From positions 1,550,001-1,614,000 of the forward strand of contig MARA01000002.1 of NCBI GenBank assembly GCA_001792895.1: a DNA stretch of 64,000 nt, in the 5' to 3' direction. Positions 47,601 to 58,627 of the stretch are shown here, piece by piece. Both the position numbers and the translations under genes were made by a program. This DNA comes from Lentinus brumalis. Lineage: Eukaryota > Basidiomycota > Agaricomycetes > Polyporales > Polyporaceae. The notes under the pieces are model-generated. The model worked only from the letters and a program-made list of their open reading frames with translations. It was not told the origin of the DNA and searched no databases. Numbering within the stretch: the first letter of the stretch is position 1; every line of letters begins with the position of its first letter.

Positions 47601-48136
47601 GCGGTTCTCACTGGCAGAACTTCAGAGGTGTCTGATCCTAGTTCGTGGAAGCAGTCAGCATCTTGCAGCATAAGGCATTGCTCAGTCCAACCTGATCTAG
47701 CGTTACAGTAGGGTACTTGGCACTGTTGGCAGTTCGAGGCAAGGTTTGAAGTACCGTGCGTCTAACGTCAACCGGTGCTGCGGTACCTGGGTACACAACA
47801 TTGACATGACGTCAAGCGAATGCCCAACTGTGGCTAACTGTGGACGTTTGGCTTCAAGCCTTCAACGCACTCGACACATAGATCAAGACAGAAACATAGA
47901 GTCATGAGAGTCATATGTATAGATACAGATGTGCATGTGCAAGAGCGTGGTATTACATGTGTAGTGCGGTCGTCGCGATAGCAAGAACGGTAGCGGTATA
48001 AGGTAACTGTAAGCGATGCATACACATGTCCCATAATGCGAAACGAGGAACCTTCAACCAAGACGATGAGGACAAGAGTGAAACACGTCCGAACGAGCCA
48101 GGAAAGACGATGACGAGACATCGAGGTATATAGCAT
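47601..48136. other. Intergenic region between ATE1 and PROPPIN
   Basis: About 535 bp between two minus-strand genes. It contains GACATGACGTCAAG near 47811 (CRE-like TGACGTCA). No coding signal. Confidence 0.4.
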
Positions 48137-49753
48137 CTATCCCCACCCATCCCACCGCCCGAACCGCCTGTACTCGCGGAGGATGCACTCCCGGCCAGGC
48201 TTCTCCTCTCTCTCCCGTTCCTTACCTTTGTCTGGCCTGGTGGTATACGAGGAGCCGCTCGTTGACCTCGGTCGTTGCGTAGGCATAGTCCTGACGCTCG
48301 GCGGGGAGGTGGACAGCGGATGCTGCACTGTTACAGATGGGGCGGGGGCGGGGGAATATGACGAGGGCGTTGATGGTGATGAGGTTGCTGCAGTCTGAGA
48401 AGACTTAGGAAGAGACAGACGATACCAGCCCCCAGTGTAGGTGAGTGCGACGAGTTGGTACTCGAAGGGCAATGACCTCCCGGACTGAAGCTGATCCTCG
48501 GCAGATACCTGTATCCAGCCGACCACGCACTTCTCTTCATCCACGACGTCCGCTGTCGCAGACCTCGCAGGCTGTGCGGATATCGATATGTGTGCCGACT
48601 GCGACGGGATGCGGTACTGCGCATACGACCATTCCGAGTCAAAATATTTCGGGAGGTTCAGGTACTGTGTGAGAGGGGAGAATGTCGACTGACGGTTCCT
48701 GCGATCGCGTGAGCATGAGCAACATGACGAGCCGTGCAGAGGAAGACTCACGAGGCGCCAGATCCAGGAGTAAGCGCAAAGACATGCACGGTGCCCTTAT
48801 CACTCCAGACGCACACCTCGCGTTCGTCCGGGCGAAATGCGACACCGTAGATCTCAGCCTTGTCGCTCCCCCTCCGGAACTCCTTCACGAGCTTCCCGGT
48901 GTTGGTGTCCCATATTCGGACTAGCGTCCCACGATCGGACGTGGTGGCGAGCAGACGGCCAGACGGCGGCACAGACAGCGTGGTGAGGGCACCCGTGTGC
49001 GCCGCGATAATCGATACTGGGTGCTTTGTGGGCGCCGGAGGCGGTCGTGGGGGCGGCGTGGATGATGGAGGTCCGATAGGCTGAGGAGGAGGGCAGGGCG
49101 GTAGGTGGACCAGCTGGATATGGCCCATCTGGTGTCCAGGGATCGCGAGAAGCGTAGAGTAGGCAGCCGTGGCTAGAGCGAGCAGACCTGGAATCGATGA
49201 ACGGCCACATAAGGTTCGCTGCCCAGTCACTGAATGAAAGCACTATCGCAGAGAACGCACCTCGCATATTGTCGCATGTATCCCACTCCCCGTACCGCGC
49301 GACAGTCTCCCCGACCTGGAAGACGACCACTCGCCGACGCAGCGCGACCGCGAGCCAGCCGCGTCTACACGCCAGTCCTCTGACCTTCTCTCTGAACTCC
49401 AATTCAGCGACCTCTTGCGCGAGTGCATCATCCCAGAGAATGACCTTATTGGGAGGGTACCGCGGGCTCCTACCGCCACCAACGAGGAACAGGAGCGACG
49501 ACGTGTGCAACGGCACCACGAAGGACAGTGTCCCGCCAGTGATTTCTGGGTTTCCGGTCAGCATATCGCTCATTGCAAAGCAGTCAGACTGTATTGACTT
49601 ACCGCGTTTCCGGATGAGCTGCAGCGGCCATGTGCGGTAGATCGCGAACCCGGCGGGCGTGGAGGTCGTGAATATGCGGTTCTCTGGGTCGAAGCGGGCG
49701 TCGAAGATGGAGACTGGGGCGGTCGAGCTGATAGAGTGCCGCGCAAGATTCAT
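48137..49753 (-). CDS. PROPPIN (Atg18/Hsv2, WIPI3/4-like) WD40 phosphoinositide-binding protein
   Basis: The start MNLARHSISSTAPVSIFDAR is followed by RFDPENRIFTTSTPAGFAIY. The propeller blades include NKVILWDDALAQEVAELEF and SGRLLATTSDRGTLVRIWDT. The key motif is KEFRRGSDKAEIYGVAF: the FRRG that binds PI3P/PI(3,5)P2. It is followed by VWSDKGTVHVFAL. After the last conserved blade (EDQLQSGRSLPFEYQLVALT) comes a Ser/Pro-rich tail of about 100 residues ending RFGRWDGWG. A Pro-rich insert (PPPRPPPAPT) sits between blades. PROPPINs act in autophagy and endosomal membranes. Four to five short introns. Confidence 0.88.
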
Positions 49754-50162
49754 CAGTTGGTGGTACAGAAGCAGAGGACGGGAGGACCAGAGTCTGCGGG
49801 GCGCGCAATGTATACTGCCGTCACGTGCGAGCTACACGCAATAGGCATGCTACTGTCGCGAACTTCGAAGTATTCCTGCCGGGGCATCCAAGGAGCACGC
49901 AATAAAACGAAGGAGAGAGCAGCAGTAGATTGTACATTCCAAAACTAGTGGGTAGAGACACAAAGACCGATGCAGTTACAGTAAGTAAGCCATACATATG
50001 CTGGACGACCCCGTACGCTACAATGACGCCTGATACAGATGGTAGATGAGCATGTCATACATACGTGTTCCGAACCCAAGATGCGATCCTTCAACTAACA
50101 AACACAACCCCCTATATCACCCTATGCCTAGGGATACATCTCCAATCTCCAAGAGTTGACCG
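49754..50162. other. Intergenic region upstream of PROPPIN
   Basis: 409 bp between two minus-strand genes. No coding motif; one AACTAACAAACACAACCC tract near 50094-50111. Confidence 0.4.
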
Positions 50163-51722
50163 CTAGCCCCGCGAATGAGCAGACGCGGTGCTGGCAACGT
50201 ACGCGGGCGCGCCGCCCACGAACGAGGATGGCCCGTACGAAGTCGAGTTGCGGTTCGTCTGGACCTGGACCTGTGACCGAGGAGTGCTCTGAACCTCGCC
50301 ACGCCACGACTTGGGCGGGCGAAGATCGACGTGCGCGAGTTGCTGACGCGCCAACTTGAACTCCTGTTCTTCCATCTGGTTCTGCGCGAGGATGGCGGCC
50401 TTTGCCTCCGCCTGCCTCTGCAGCTCTGCCTCCGACTCGTCGGACAGATAATCGGTGAAACCGCCATCAGAGATGACGGTGGTCCCCGAGCTGCTGCCGC
50501 TACTGCTGCTTGAGGCACTGGACGAGAGACTCAGCTTCTCGACCTTGTCGACCGTCTCCTCGATCGTGCTGCCAGCACGGCGGGGCGCGGGAGCGTCCGA
50601 GGTGCGCTCTATCGGGATACGTTCGACGGAAACCTCCGTACGACGTGCAGGCGGGGTGATGTTGCTGATCGGGCCTACACGACGGCGCTGCGGGGTGGTG
50701 TCCCCCGTGGCCTTCGACAGGGAGGGGGCGATAGACGATATCGATGGCCGACGCTCAGAACTCCGACGTGCAACTGACCCGCTGAGCTCAGCGTGCTTGC
50801 GCCCAGGAGAATTCTGGGATGTGTTTGAGGGATCGGGTCGCTTATCAGCGAAGACATCCATCGCAGAGCGCCTGGTTGTCTGATACTGCTCCATGGAGGA
50901 GGCATTGGGGAGCGAGGACGAATCTCCTGCGCTGCCGCGGGACACGGCGGCGAGAGAAGCAATCACCAGCTGCGGGCTTCCTCCCGAGCGGCTCTTCGTC
51001 GGGACGGCTGCAGCGGTGCTCCGGGTGGTCCCCGTATCCGTCCGCGGAGGGCTAGCAACGTTGTAACTAGAACGTCTTGCCATGGTGGGAGCAGCGGACT
51101 GCACGGCTGCAACGCGCACGCTCCCTGTAGGACTGCCCAGCGGGGGAGTACCTCTAGGTGTGATGGGAGCGGTCATGATGCTGTCGAGCACAGACTTGAT
51201 CTCGGGCGGTATCGCGACATGGTGGACGATACTGACGGCGGGCCAGTCCGCGGCGGGGATGTGCTTTTGCTCGCTGGGGTTCGGGGGCGACAGCAGCCTG
51301 GCCAGCCCGGGTTCTGGTAACCGGCGCGGGACTGTGGCGGATTTGTCTTCGCCCACTGGAGATGAAACAGATGAGGGAGAGGATCGAGAGGGAACGGGGC
51401 GCCGAGAGCTTACTTTGCAGTAACCGCAGCCGTTGAAGGTCTGCACTACATGGCCGATCTGAGGTTAGGCCCCGGCGATAACGGATGGAGGAGCGAGGGA
51501 GACTGACCCTCCGCATTCTTGAGGAACATGACATCGTGGCGGGGATGGTTTGCGCTGTTTCGGCAGACCTCCTTGATGTGGGGACACCTGGATAGGCGGG
51601 AGGTGGGCGCCAGAAGAGGAATGAAGCGAGGGGAGTGTATACCTGGCGGCGCTCGGCCTGAAGACCCTGCACATAGGGCAGGTGCCGGTTGCCTGCTGGA
51701 GGGAGCCCACTGCGTAGCACAT
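50163..51722 (-). CDS. Unknown protein with N-terminal Cys motifs and long disordered tail
   Basis: The spliced N-terminus reads MCYAVGSLQQATGTCPMCRV, then HIKEVCRNSANHPRHDVMFL, then IGHVVQTFNGCGYCK, giving CPMC, a middle Cys and a CGYC pair that could form a zinc ribbon. The remaining 420 residues, mostly one exon, are Ser/Pro/Thr/Arg-rich and disordered, with a predicted coiled stretch (LQRQAEAKAAILAQNQMEEQ) near the C-terminus and a Ser homopolymer before it. No catalytic family recognised; a zinc-binding scaffold or RNA/protein adaptor is only a guess. Confidence 0.6.
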
Positions 51723-52446
51723 TGCGGAGACGGCGATCGCGGGCTGAGAGCAGCTGGCAGAGAGGACGGCGGAGAGACGGCTCGAAAAGGGGCGAGAGGT
51801 ATTTGTACTGCGAAGGAGCAGGAAGAAGGCAAATGCATGCGGTTCCTCGCTCACGTAGCTGATCAAGTCCGTTTAGGCGAGCCATATAAGTGCACGGTGA
51901 TAAACCCAGGGAGAGGCGGAGAGACGGTCGCGCGGGCTTGCATGGCTGCACTACGCTCGCAAATGGTGGTTCTACGCAGCCCGCTCTCCAGCGTGCTTCC
52001 TTTCGCTGTCCTCCCGGCCTCGAGGCAGCAGCCTCATGCCCCTCGTCGCAGCCGTACCATCAGCCGCGTTTCCCTTGCATTACACTTGTCGCACAAAATT
52101 ACCCATCGCGCGCACGGCCCTCGCGACGCGCCGTGGGCCGTGTGGACGACGCCTGCTGGCCTTGTTGCGCTCGCGCAGAATCCGCCGGCGTTGTTGTCGA
52201 GCGGCGTTGTTCGAGGACAAGGCGGGGCTGGTGGGCGACATGTCCCGATGCGGACTTATCGCTATGACGCGCATTGGCGCTTGGCGCGTTCGTTCACCGC
52301 CTCTGCGAATCTGGGCTTGGAAGGCTTGGGACACTGCTCAGCATACGACCGATACCCCTACACACCTCTCGCTGCTCGTCTCTCTGCCACCAGCTTCGCC
52401 TTCATCCTCGTCTGCTCCTCGTCGCGCCGTCTGAACCACTCCCGAC
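51723..52446. promoter_or_regulatory. Divergent region between the Cys-motif gene and NCS-1
   Basis: 724 bp. A 420-residue open frame on the plus strand (51519-52781) crosses it but overlaps both real genes out of frame and has no motif; rejected. CT-rich leader (about 52360-52440) immediately precedes the NCS-1 start, as is common in fungal promoters. Confidence 0.4.
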
Positions 52447-53350
52447 ATGGGCAAGTCGCAGAGCAAGCTTTCTCCAGAACAACTCGCCGATCTCCAGAAA
52501 CACACCTACTGTGCGTGTGTTCCATCGCTCAAACCGTGACACTCACAAGACCTGCTGCCCCCCAGTCGACAAGCGTGAACTACAGCAGTGGTACGCAGCG
52601 CGCCCCCGATCGCGATGATGCACCCTTCCCGTGGCTCACTTCCCGCGCGCAGGTACAAGGGCTTCCTCAAGGACTGCCCCTCCGGCCAGCTCGACAAAGC
52701 AGAGTTCAGCCGAATATACAAGCAGTTCTTCCCCTTTGGCGACCCCGGCGACTTCGCCGACTACGTCTTCAACGTCTTTGACGAGAACAAGAACGGCACC
52801 ATCGACTTCAAGGAGTTCATCTGCGCGCTCTCCGTCACCTCCCGCGGCCGGTTAGACGAGAAGCTCAAATGTGCGTCCTTCTGCCGTCTCCCCCTATGCA
52901 TCTTCGCGTTCCCGTTTCCACGCGCGTCGCTGACCCTCGCGCGTGTGCAATCCCTCCTAGGGGCCTTCCAGCTATATGACATCGACGGAGACGGCTACAT
53001 CACCTATCAGGAGATGCTCCAGATCGTCCAGTCGATATACAAGATGACCGGTCAGATGGTGAAGCTCCCCGTGGACGAAGACACCCCGGAGAAGGTGCGT
53101 ACCGCGCCCCCGCGCCGAGCACACAAGTCGCGTCGTCGTTAACTGGGAACGCTCTTCATTCCAGCGGGTGGACAAAATCTTCAGCGACATGGACAGGGAC
53201 AAGGACGCCAAGCTCACGTATGACGAGTTCGTGGAGGGCAGCAAACGCGACCCGACGATCGTGCAGGTGCGTATGCCGCGTTCTGATGTCATGCGCGTCG
53301 AAGTAATCATCTCTCCGCAGGCGCTGTCACTATATGATGGGCTCGTATAG
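52447..53350 (+). CDS. NCS1: NCS-1/frequenin neuronal calcium sensor homolog
   Basis: The start [20 protein letters not shown] carries an N-myristoylation site at Gly2. The EF-hand core follows: [20 protein letters not shown] (EF1, degenerate), [19 protein letters not shown] (EF2), [20 protein letters not shown] (EF3), [20 protein letters not shown] (EF4, Ala at loop position 6). The C-terminus reads ALSLYDGLV, matching fungal Frq1/NCS-1. About 190 residues. It regulates phosphatidylinositol 4-kinase and calcium responses at membranes. Six exons; the junction LK|WAFQLYD is in phase. Confidence 0.95.
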
Positions 53351-53610
53351 TAGCCTGCAGGCATCGCGTGTTCCCCGTACGTAGGCTGGCAGCCATGCCG
53401 AGTGCTTCCGCCACAGTCACACGAACACCTTGTTGATCGGCGCATGTATGCAGATTGGCCTAGGACGATACTACCTGGCAAGCCATGTGGAAGGAAGGAA
53501 GGACCTTGTCTCGAAGCTGTACGACCTGTAATGATGAATCCGGTGTTGTAGACCAATGAATGTACGTTATATCATTATGGATAACTTGCGTCGCGCTCTC
53601 GCAGTGCGCA

Positions 53611-55220
53611 CTACTTCGCATCAGCAGGTAGCCTACCGTACTTCTTCAGTATCCTCGTGTCCACGTCCTTTGCGATCCACGAGTGCAGCCCCTCTGAGAA
53701 CTCCAGGTTATCCCGCTCCGCCTTGAACAGCTTGTTGTAATCCTGCGCTTGGCCTGGCTGTGGCGCCGCAGAAGCTGCCGCGAATGGCGTGGTCATGTCT
53801 CGCGAAGAGTCGGCAGCTGATGGCGCGTCCGCGAACAGAAAGTCGAGAAGGGGGGCACAGCTACTTCAGCGACGGCTTCGCTGTGATATAGGATGAATGA
53901 GATCGCACCGTTTTCTCCGCCGAGGATGAGCCGGTACAGGCCGTTGAGGCCGAAGAAGTTGAGGAAGTACCAGGAAAGCGAGGATACCCAGCGCACGTCC
54001 ATGTCGGGTGTCTCCACCCCACGCTGGAGCATGCTCTTGAAGCCTAGGGTGAGCGGGAATGGCAGCTTGACTGGAACGCGGAACGATGGTGAGACACGGA
54101 CGTCCGGGGAATGATCACATGAATATATGAATGGCAGCGAAGACGGAGACGGGAGTTCTGTGCAAACTCATGAAGGGAAGACGGAGGCGGAAGAAGCGAG
54201 CGAGCGGAGAGACCAGAAGGCCCGAGCGGAGAGAGCATTCTGAGACAAGAGTTCATCACTCCGCCCGCGGCACACGAAACCGTGGTACATTCAGCGACCT
54301 TGTTAGCACGGTGGGACTTCCTGCTATAACATCGGATGGCTTCAAGACGCAAGCTGCGCGCCGGCCCTGGAGAAGGTCATGCAGGAATCGGTGCACAGCG
54401 CAGTAACCTCGGGCCCCTCGACCAGCAGGAGAACCTCTCGCAGCGCGATATTCGACGGGCCGACGGCTCGTCGGGCTGCTCGTGCTCAAGGTGTGACTTC
54501 CGGTCCATCGTCGTGACCAACCCTATGCGTAGAGCGATCACGCGCAGCCGCGACGAATGGAAGTGGGGAGTAGGCGAAAAGCGGTAGAGGAACTCACTGA
54601 GTACGAAGCCCTGGAAGAAGAAATTGATCCAGCCCATGATGACCATCTGCGGGACCATCATAACCATCTGCGTCTTCATGCCCGCCATCATGCCGTCCAT
54701 CGCGTTGGGGTCCGTGAGGGGGTTCGGCGGTGCGCTCGCGGGCGCGTCAGCTTTCGGCGGGCCATCCTTAAGGTACGTGCCCTCGGCAAACGCATGTGAG
54801 AGGTGTTGCGAGATCGCCTTGTAGTATGTCGGGGGAAGGGGAGAGTTCGCGGACGTCGCGCGAAGGATTTGGGAGCGGACAAGGGCGCGTCTGCGTTACG
54901 CAGCGCGTGCGTGAGGGAGCATGCGGCATCAGACGGCGCGGGGGACGTACTGTTCCCGAATGGCGTTTCTTGGGAGTTTCTTCGAGGGAGACTGGAGGAG
55001 AAGGACGACGTAGTGCCGCAAAATGCCCACTAGGATCTACGCGCAGGGTTAGTGCAGCCGCACAGGCATGGAGGCTGCATGACGCACCATGACCACGGTG
55101 ATTGGGAATAACACCCAATCCCGGATTTGTGGGTCGAGATACAGGGACACTCTGAGCAAACGCGGTTGAGCATGCAGTCTGGGGTAGCGAGGCCATCGTC
55201 ACATACGTAGAGCTCGACAT
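53611..55220 (-). CDS. EMC3: ER membrane protein complex subunit 3 (EMC3)
   Basis: The spliced start [20 protein letters not shown] continues [21 protein letters not shown], the first TM of EMC3. Then come [53 protein letters not shown] and [14 protein letters not shown] (TM2), [20 protein letters not shown], and [20 protein letters not shown] (TM3 start). The C-terminus is [20 protein letters not shown] ... [14 protein letters not shown]3 is the Oxa1-superfamily core of the ER insertase. One intron (about 54085-54593) is near 500 nt, roughly nine times the local norm. Confidence 0.93.
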
Positions 55221-55727
55221 GGTGGACGTTGGTGGCAGAGGCTGCTGATGGGCGCGCTCTCTCGAGGGCGCCGTACAGGAATGCGGCGAGCGCCGAACGG
55301 CCCGGAAGCATTAACCACCTTCACGGTTGACCATCAATACTTGCAAGTCTTCCAAACCTTTTTGGAGAGAGTAGAAATCGAGTGGGCGTTGGGATTCCGT
55401 CCTTGCTTCATGCAGGGGTGATATATTCACTGAGCCACGCAAGGAATTAGTAGTGGTATGGGCACGAAGGTATGTATAGGTATCGTAAATACTAGTAGTA
55501 GTAACATAACGATACACCACTCGATCCGGAAAGTGGTGAACGACAGCCCGTCAGTCGTGAAGTGCGAGTCATGATAATGCAGTGAGACGTTAGCGTTCAT
55601 ATATACTGTCTATGATCGTAGGGTGGCCGCACGCTGGAGGAGACAAGGGGTCCTCGCCCTCGCCCGTGTTCGTCTTTCTTAAGCGACATCATACGTTGTC
55701 GCAGCGGTAACGGAGTTTGAAGGACCT
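55221..55727. other. Intergenic region between EMC3 and the MFS gene
   Basis: 507 bp. No coding motif. AT-richer than its surroundings (55460-55620). Likely EMC3 promoter plus MFS 3' UTR. Confidence 0.4.
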
Positions 55728-57926
55728 TCACCTCGCCAAGGAACTGTTGGCTCGCATCTTCTCTCCGTAGAACCATAGGAAGATCGGGAATGGGATACCC
55801 AGGGCAATGGCAAGTCCGGCGAGAAGCGAGTTGCCTCCTCCGAGACCGAGTTTCGCGAACATCTGGGAACCAAAGAGGGGGAAAGCAAAGCCCAACATTG
55901 AACGGAAGACGGATGCAGCAGCCAGCGCGCTTGCGGCATAGGTGAAGGTGTCGACAAGGTACAACTGTATGGGCAGGCTGCGTGACGATCAACGTTCAGA
56001 GAGGAAGGAAATGAATGACGCTGGGTCACTCACAACGTCGTCATCATGCCGAAGCCGAAGATACCTGTTCCAATGATAGGCATGATCCAGTGGATCTGTG
56101 CTTGAGCCGACCATCCGTACCAGCTGTTGGGTGTTAGCCGGGGCACAAAGTGCGGCAGCACGGATAGCAACATACAAGATTCCAACGGGCACAAAGAGCG
56201 AGCCGAAGACCAGCGCAGGGATACGGAACTCAGGTTTACCCTTGCCCCCGTTCTTTTTGACCAGCTGTAGGAACATTCGTTGAGTGTTGCTACGAAATCC
56301 CGATTCATGTCTGACGTACGTTCCCGTAGACCAGATCTCCCATCCAGGCACCGAAAAGCGTCGCGGCAAAGAAGCCTACACCTAGGCCAATGTACGCGAG
56401 TCCGCCTACTCCGAGACTGAATCCGTAGATGCCAGTGAAGACGTCTATTTCGAACGGGCATCAGTACCGAAATGAAGCGTTTCCGACGGCTCCGGGCTCC
56501 GTATTGCTGACTCACCTGGGAACACGGCAAACATGAGGTAGTATATACCTAGAGCAACCGGGTCAGTCAGCAAGTCCGGGGTCGGGAAACATAGTGCTGC
56601 TGCGCACCATACATCCTGAACATAGGCGTTAGCAGTTACTCGGACGCACACTAGTAACTGTAGGGAGGGACTCACAGTGCCATGTACGCGCTCAGAAGGA
56701 AGCAAATGATGCTCCTCGTCAACAGGATGAACGGCCGGGTCATGTCGACCCAGAGTCGGTGCATTTTGCTGCCATGCTCCTGAAGTAGGTGAGGATGCAT
56801 CTTCGCTGCCGCCTCCGGGTCGGCTGCCTTCTTTGCCCGCCGCAGACGAATCACCGGGTGATACGTCTCACGCAAAAGCGGGATGCCGATCGCCGCAGCA
56901 ACAGCACATAGACCGCCAATGATGACGAAGATGTACTTGAATCCAATCGTCTGTGCGATGAACCCGCCAGCCACGGGACCAATGACGGGACCCAAGAGCG
57001 GGCCAAGAGAATAAATGGCCATAGCGGATCCGCGCTCCCTCTCGGAAAAGAGGTCGCTGATTGACCCACCGCCGCACGCAATTGGGGCGCTCCCGACGAA
57101 GCCAGCTGGTCAATTCGTTCATGAGTCACGGGCGAGTGCAGGGATGAGGTGGGGCCTACATAATACTCGGAAACCGATCAGGGAGCCAGTAGTCGGCGAG
57201 TATGCGCATCCGAAGCTAAATGCCAGGAAGAGCAGGTTACCGATGTGGAGAACCTGTATATTTGATGAGTTCAGACCGCAGGCTTTGTGCCGAGGTTTTT
57301 TGAGACATCACTCACCCAAGTACGACCATACATTTCGGACAGAGGTGCCAGAAAGAGCGGGCCGATGGCGAACGTGACCAGGAAGACACTTAAAGTGGCT
57401 GCGACTACTGTCTCGCTCGTAATGCCATAGTGTTCTGCAATGGACGGCAATGCGGGGGCCATCATGGACGAACCAAGAGGGGTGACAAACGTGTACAACG
57501 AGACCTGCGAAGTAGCCGTTCATGCCACATGTACTAGGGACGAATGTACAGGACCACTCACGATCGAGGTCATGAGCCACTTCTTGCGAGTAGGCCAGTT
57601 CCTGGGGTTTGCAGGGTCGTGTTGCCAGTCCTCTTCCAGATTCTCCAGAATCTCCTCCTACAGACACATTGCAATCCACAGTCGGCCGCATGGTCAGTAC
57701 ACGACCGCCCACAGACGGTCAATCAGCTTCGCACCTTCTTATCCTCAGGGAACGCAGACTGTCCCTCTCCGTTGTGCAAAACATTGTCTTTCGTGGACTT
57801 CTCATTAACGTCATTGCCCGGCTCGACCTGCTCGGGAGAAGGAACATGGGTGCCAGAAGAGACCGTCGGGGTCCGGGAAGCCTTGAGCGGCTCCGCGTTG
57901 ACGCTGTCTTGGTCGTGCTCCGACAT
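55728..57926 (-). CDS. MFS transporter, DHA1 drug/polyamine antiporter type
   Basis: The start [20 protein letters not shown] opens a hydrophilic N-terminus (about 70 residues). The motif [20 protein letters not shown] precedes TM1, as in Tpo1/Flr1-like proteins. Membrane blocks: [36 protein letters not shown] (motif A-like loop), FAFSFG-type TM3, [20 protein letters not shown] (motif C, antiporter), [20 protein letters not shown], then RLRRAKKA loop, [10 protein letters not shown], and C-terminal [19 protein letters not shown] and [20 protein letters not shown]. Twelve TMs are expected. Substrate unknown; family members export drugs, polyamines or metabolites. At least seven introns. ATG 57926 is preferred over the upstream 57980. 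Confidence 0.85.
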
Positions 57927-58627
57927 CGAGACAAGCAAGCACGGGAAGAGACGACGGCGCAGGCACCAAGAGGAGGGCAAGGGCAGACTCGCGCACCGCG
58001 GACGATGCTACCTACTTATATCACTTCTTCCCCACACAGCACGGATGTACTGTACTCGACTGTCATCTGAGATTTGTAACGGACAGCACATTTCCCGGCC
58101 GGCAGAAAATGCAACAAATGATTGTACGCCATCACAAGTGTTACGCTCAATGAGTCACTATGAAGGCAACTCGCAACACTGTGTGTGTTCGTCGATATGC
58201 TCTGGCAGAGCAGACTTGCCAATGCGAGGCAACTACTTAAACTGGACGGACGACCTGTCTCAACGTCAGCAGGTACAGGTGGAATCCTGTGGCATCCGTT
58301 TCGTTCGCACTGATTCAGACTGATTGTCGCCGGGCAACAGTGGCCCGGCGGGTTGCACTTCAAGATCGCATAGATCTCATGACTCGGCCCCGCTGTACTC
58401 TACATGCCCTTCATGGACTTCCCGGGTTAGGTGTCTGGCACAACGACTTTCCACCCATATTGGAGACGATGGAACTGACGTACCGCTTTCGGGACTGGGC
58501 TGATCCAGATCGATATCGTCGAGCATTGAGGCTACTCAACCACAGATCAATTTAGCAACTGGATGTACAGATTTCAAAACGCATGAGATACCGACAGACT
58601 ACAGCAGGCATAGACCTGCGCATGAGC
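57927..58627. other. Region between the MFS promoter and Prp5 3' end
   Basis: About 700 bp upstream of the MFS gene and downstream of Prp5. Only motif-free frames on both strands; no gene is supported. Confidence 0.4.

Noticed and set aside
51519..52781. 420-residue open frame on the plus strand
   Set aside because: It overlaps the Cys-motif gene (minus) and NCS-1 exons in the wrong frame, has no conserved motif, and is explained by GC-rich antisense sequence.
54085..54593. Box C/D snoRNA in the EMC3 intron
   Set aside because: A GTGATGA word exists but no CTGA D box at a suitable distance and no terminal stem; kept only as a question in the findings.
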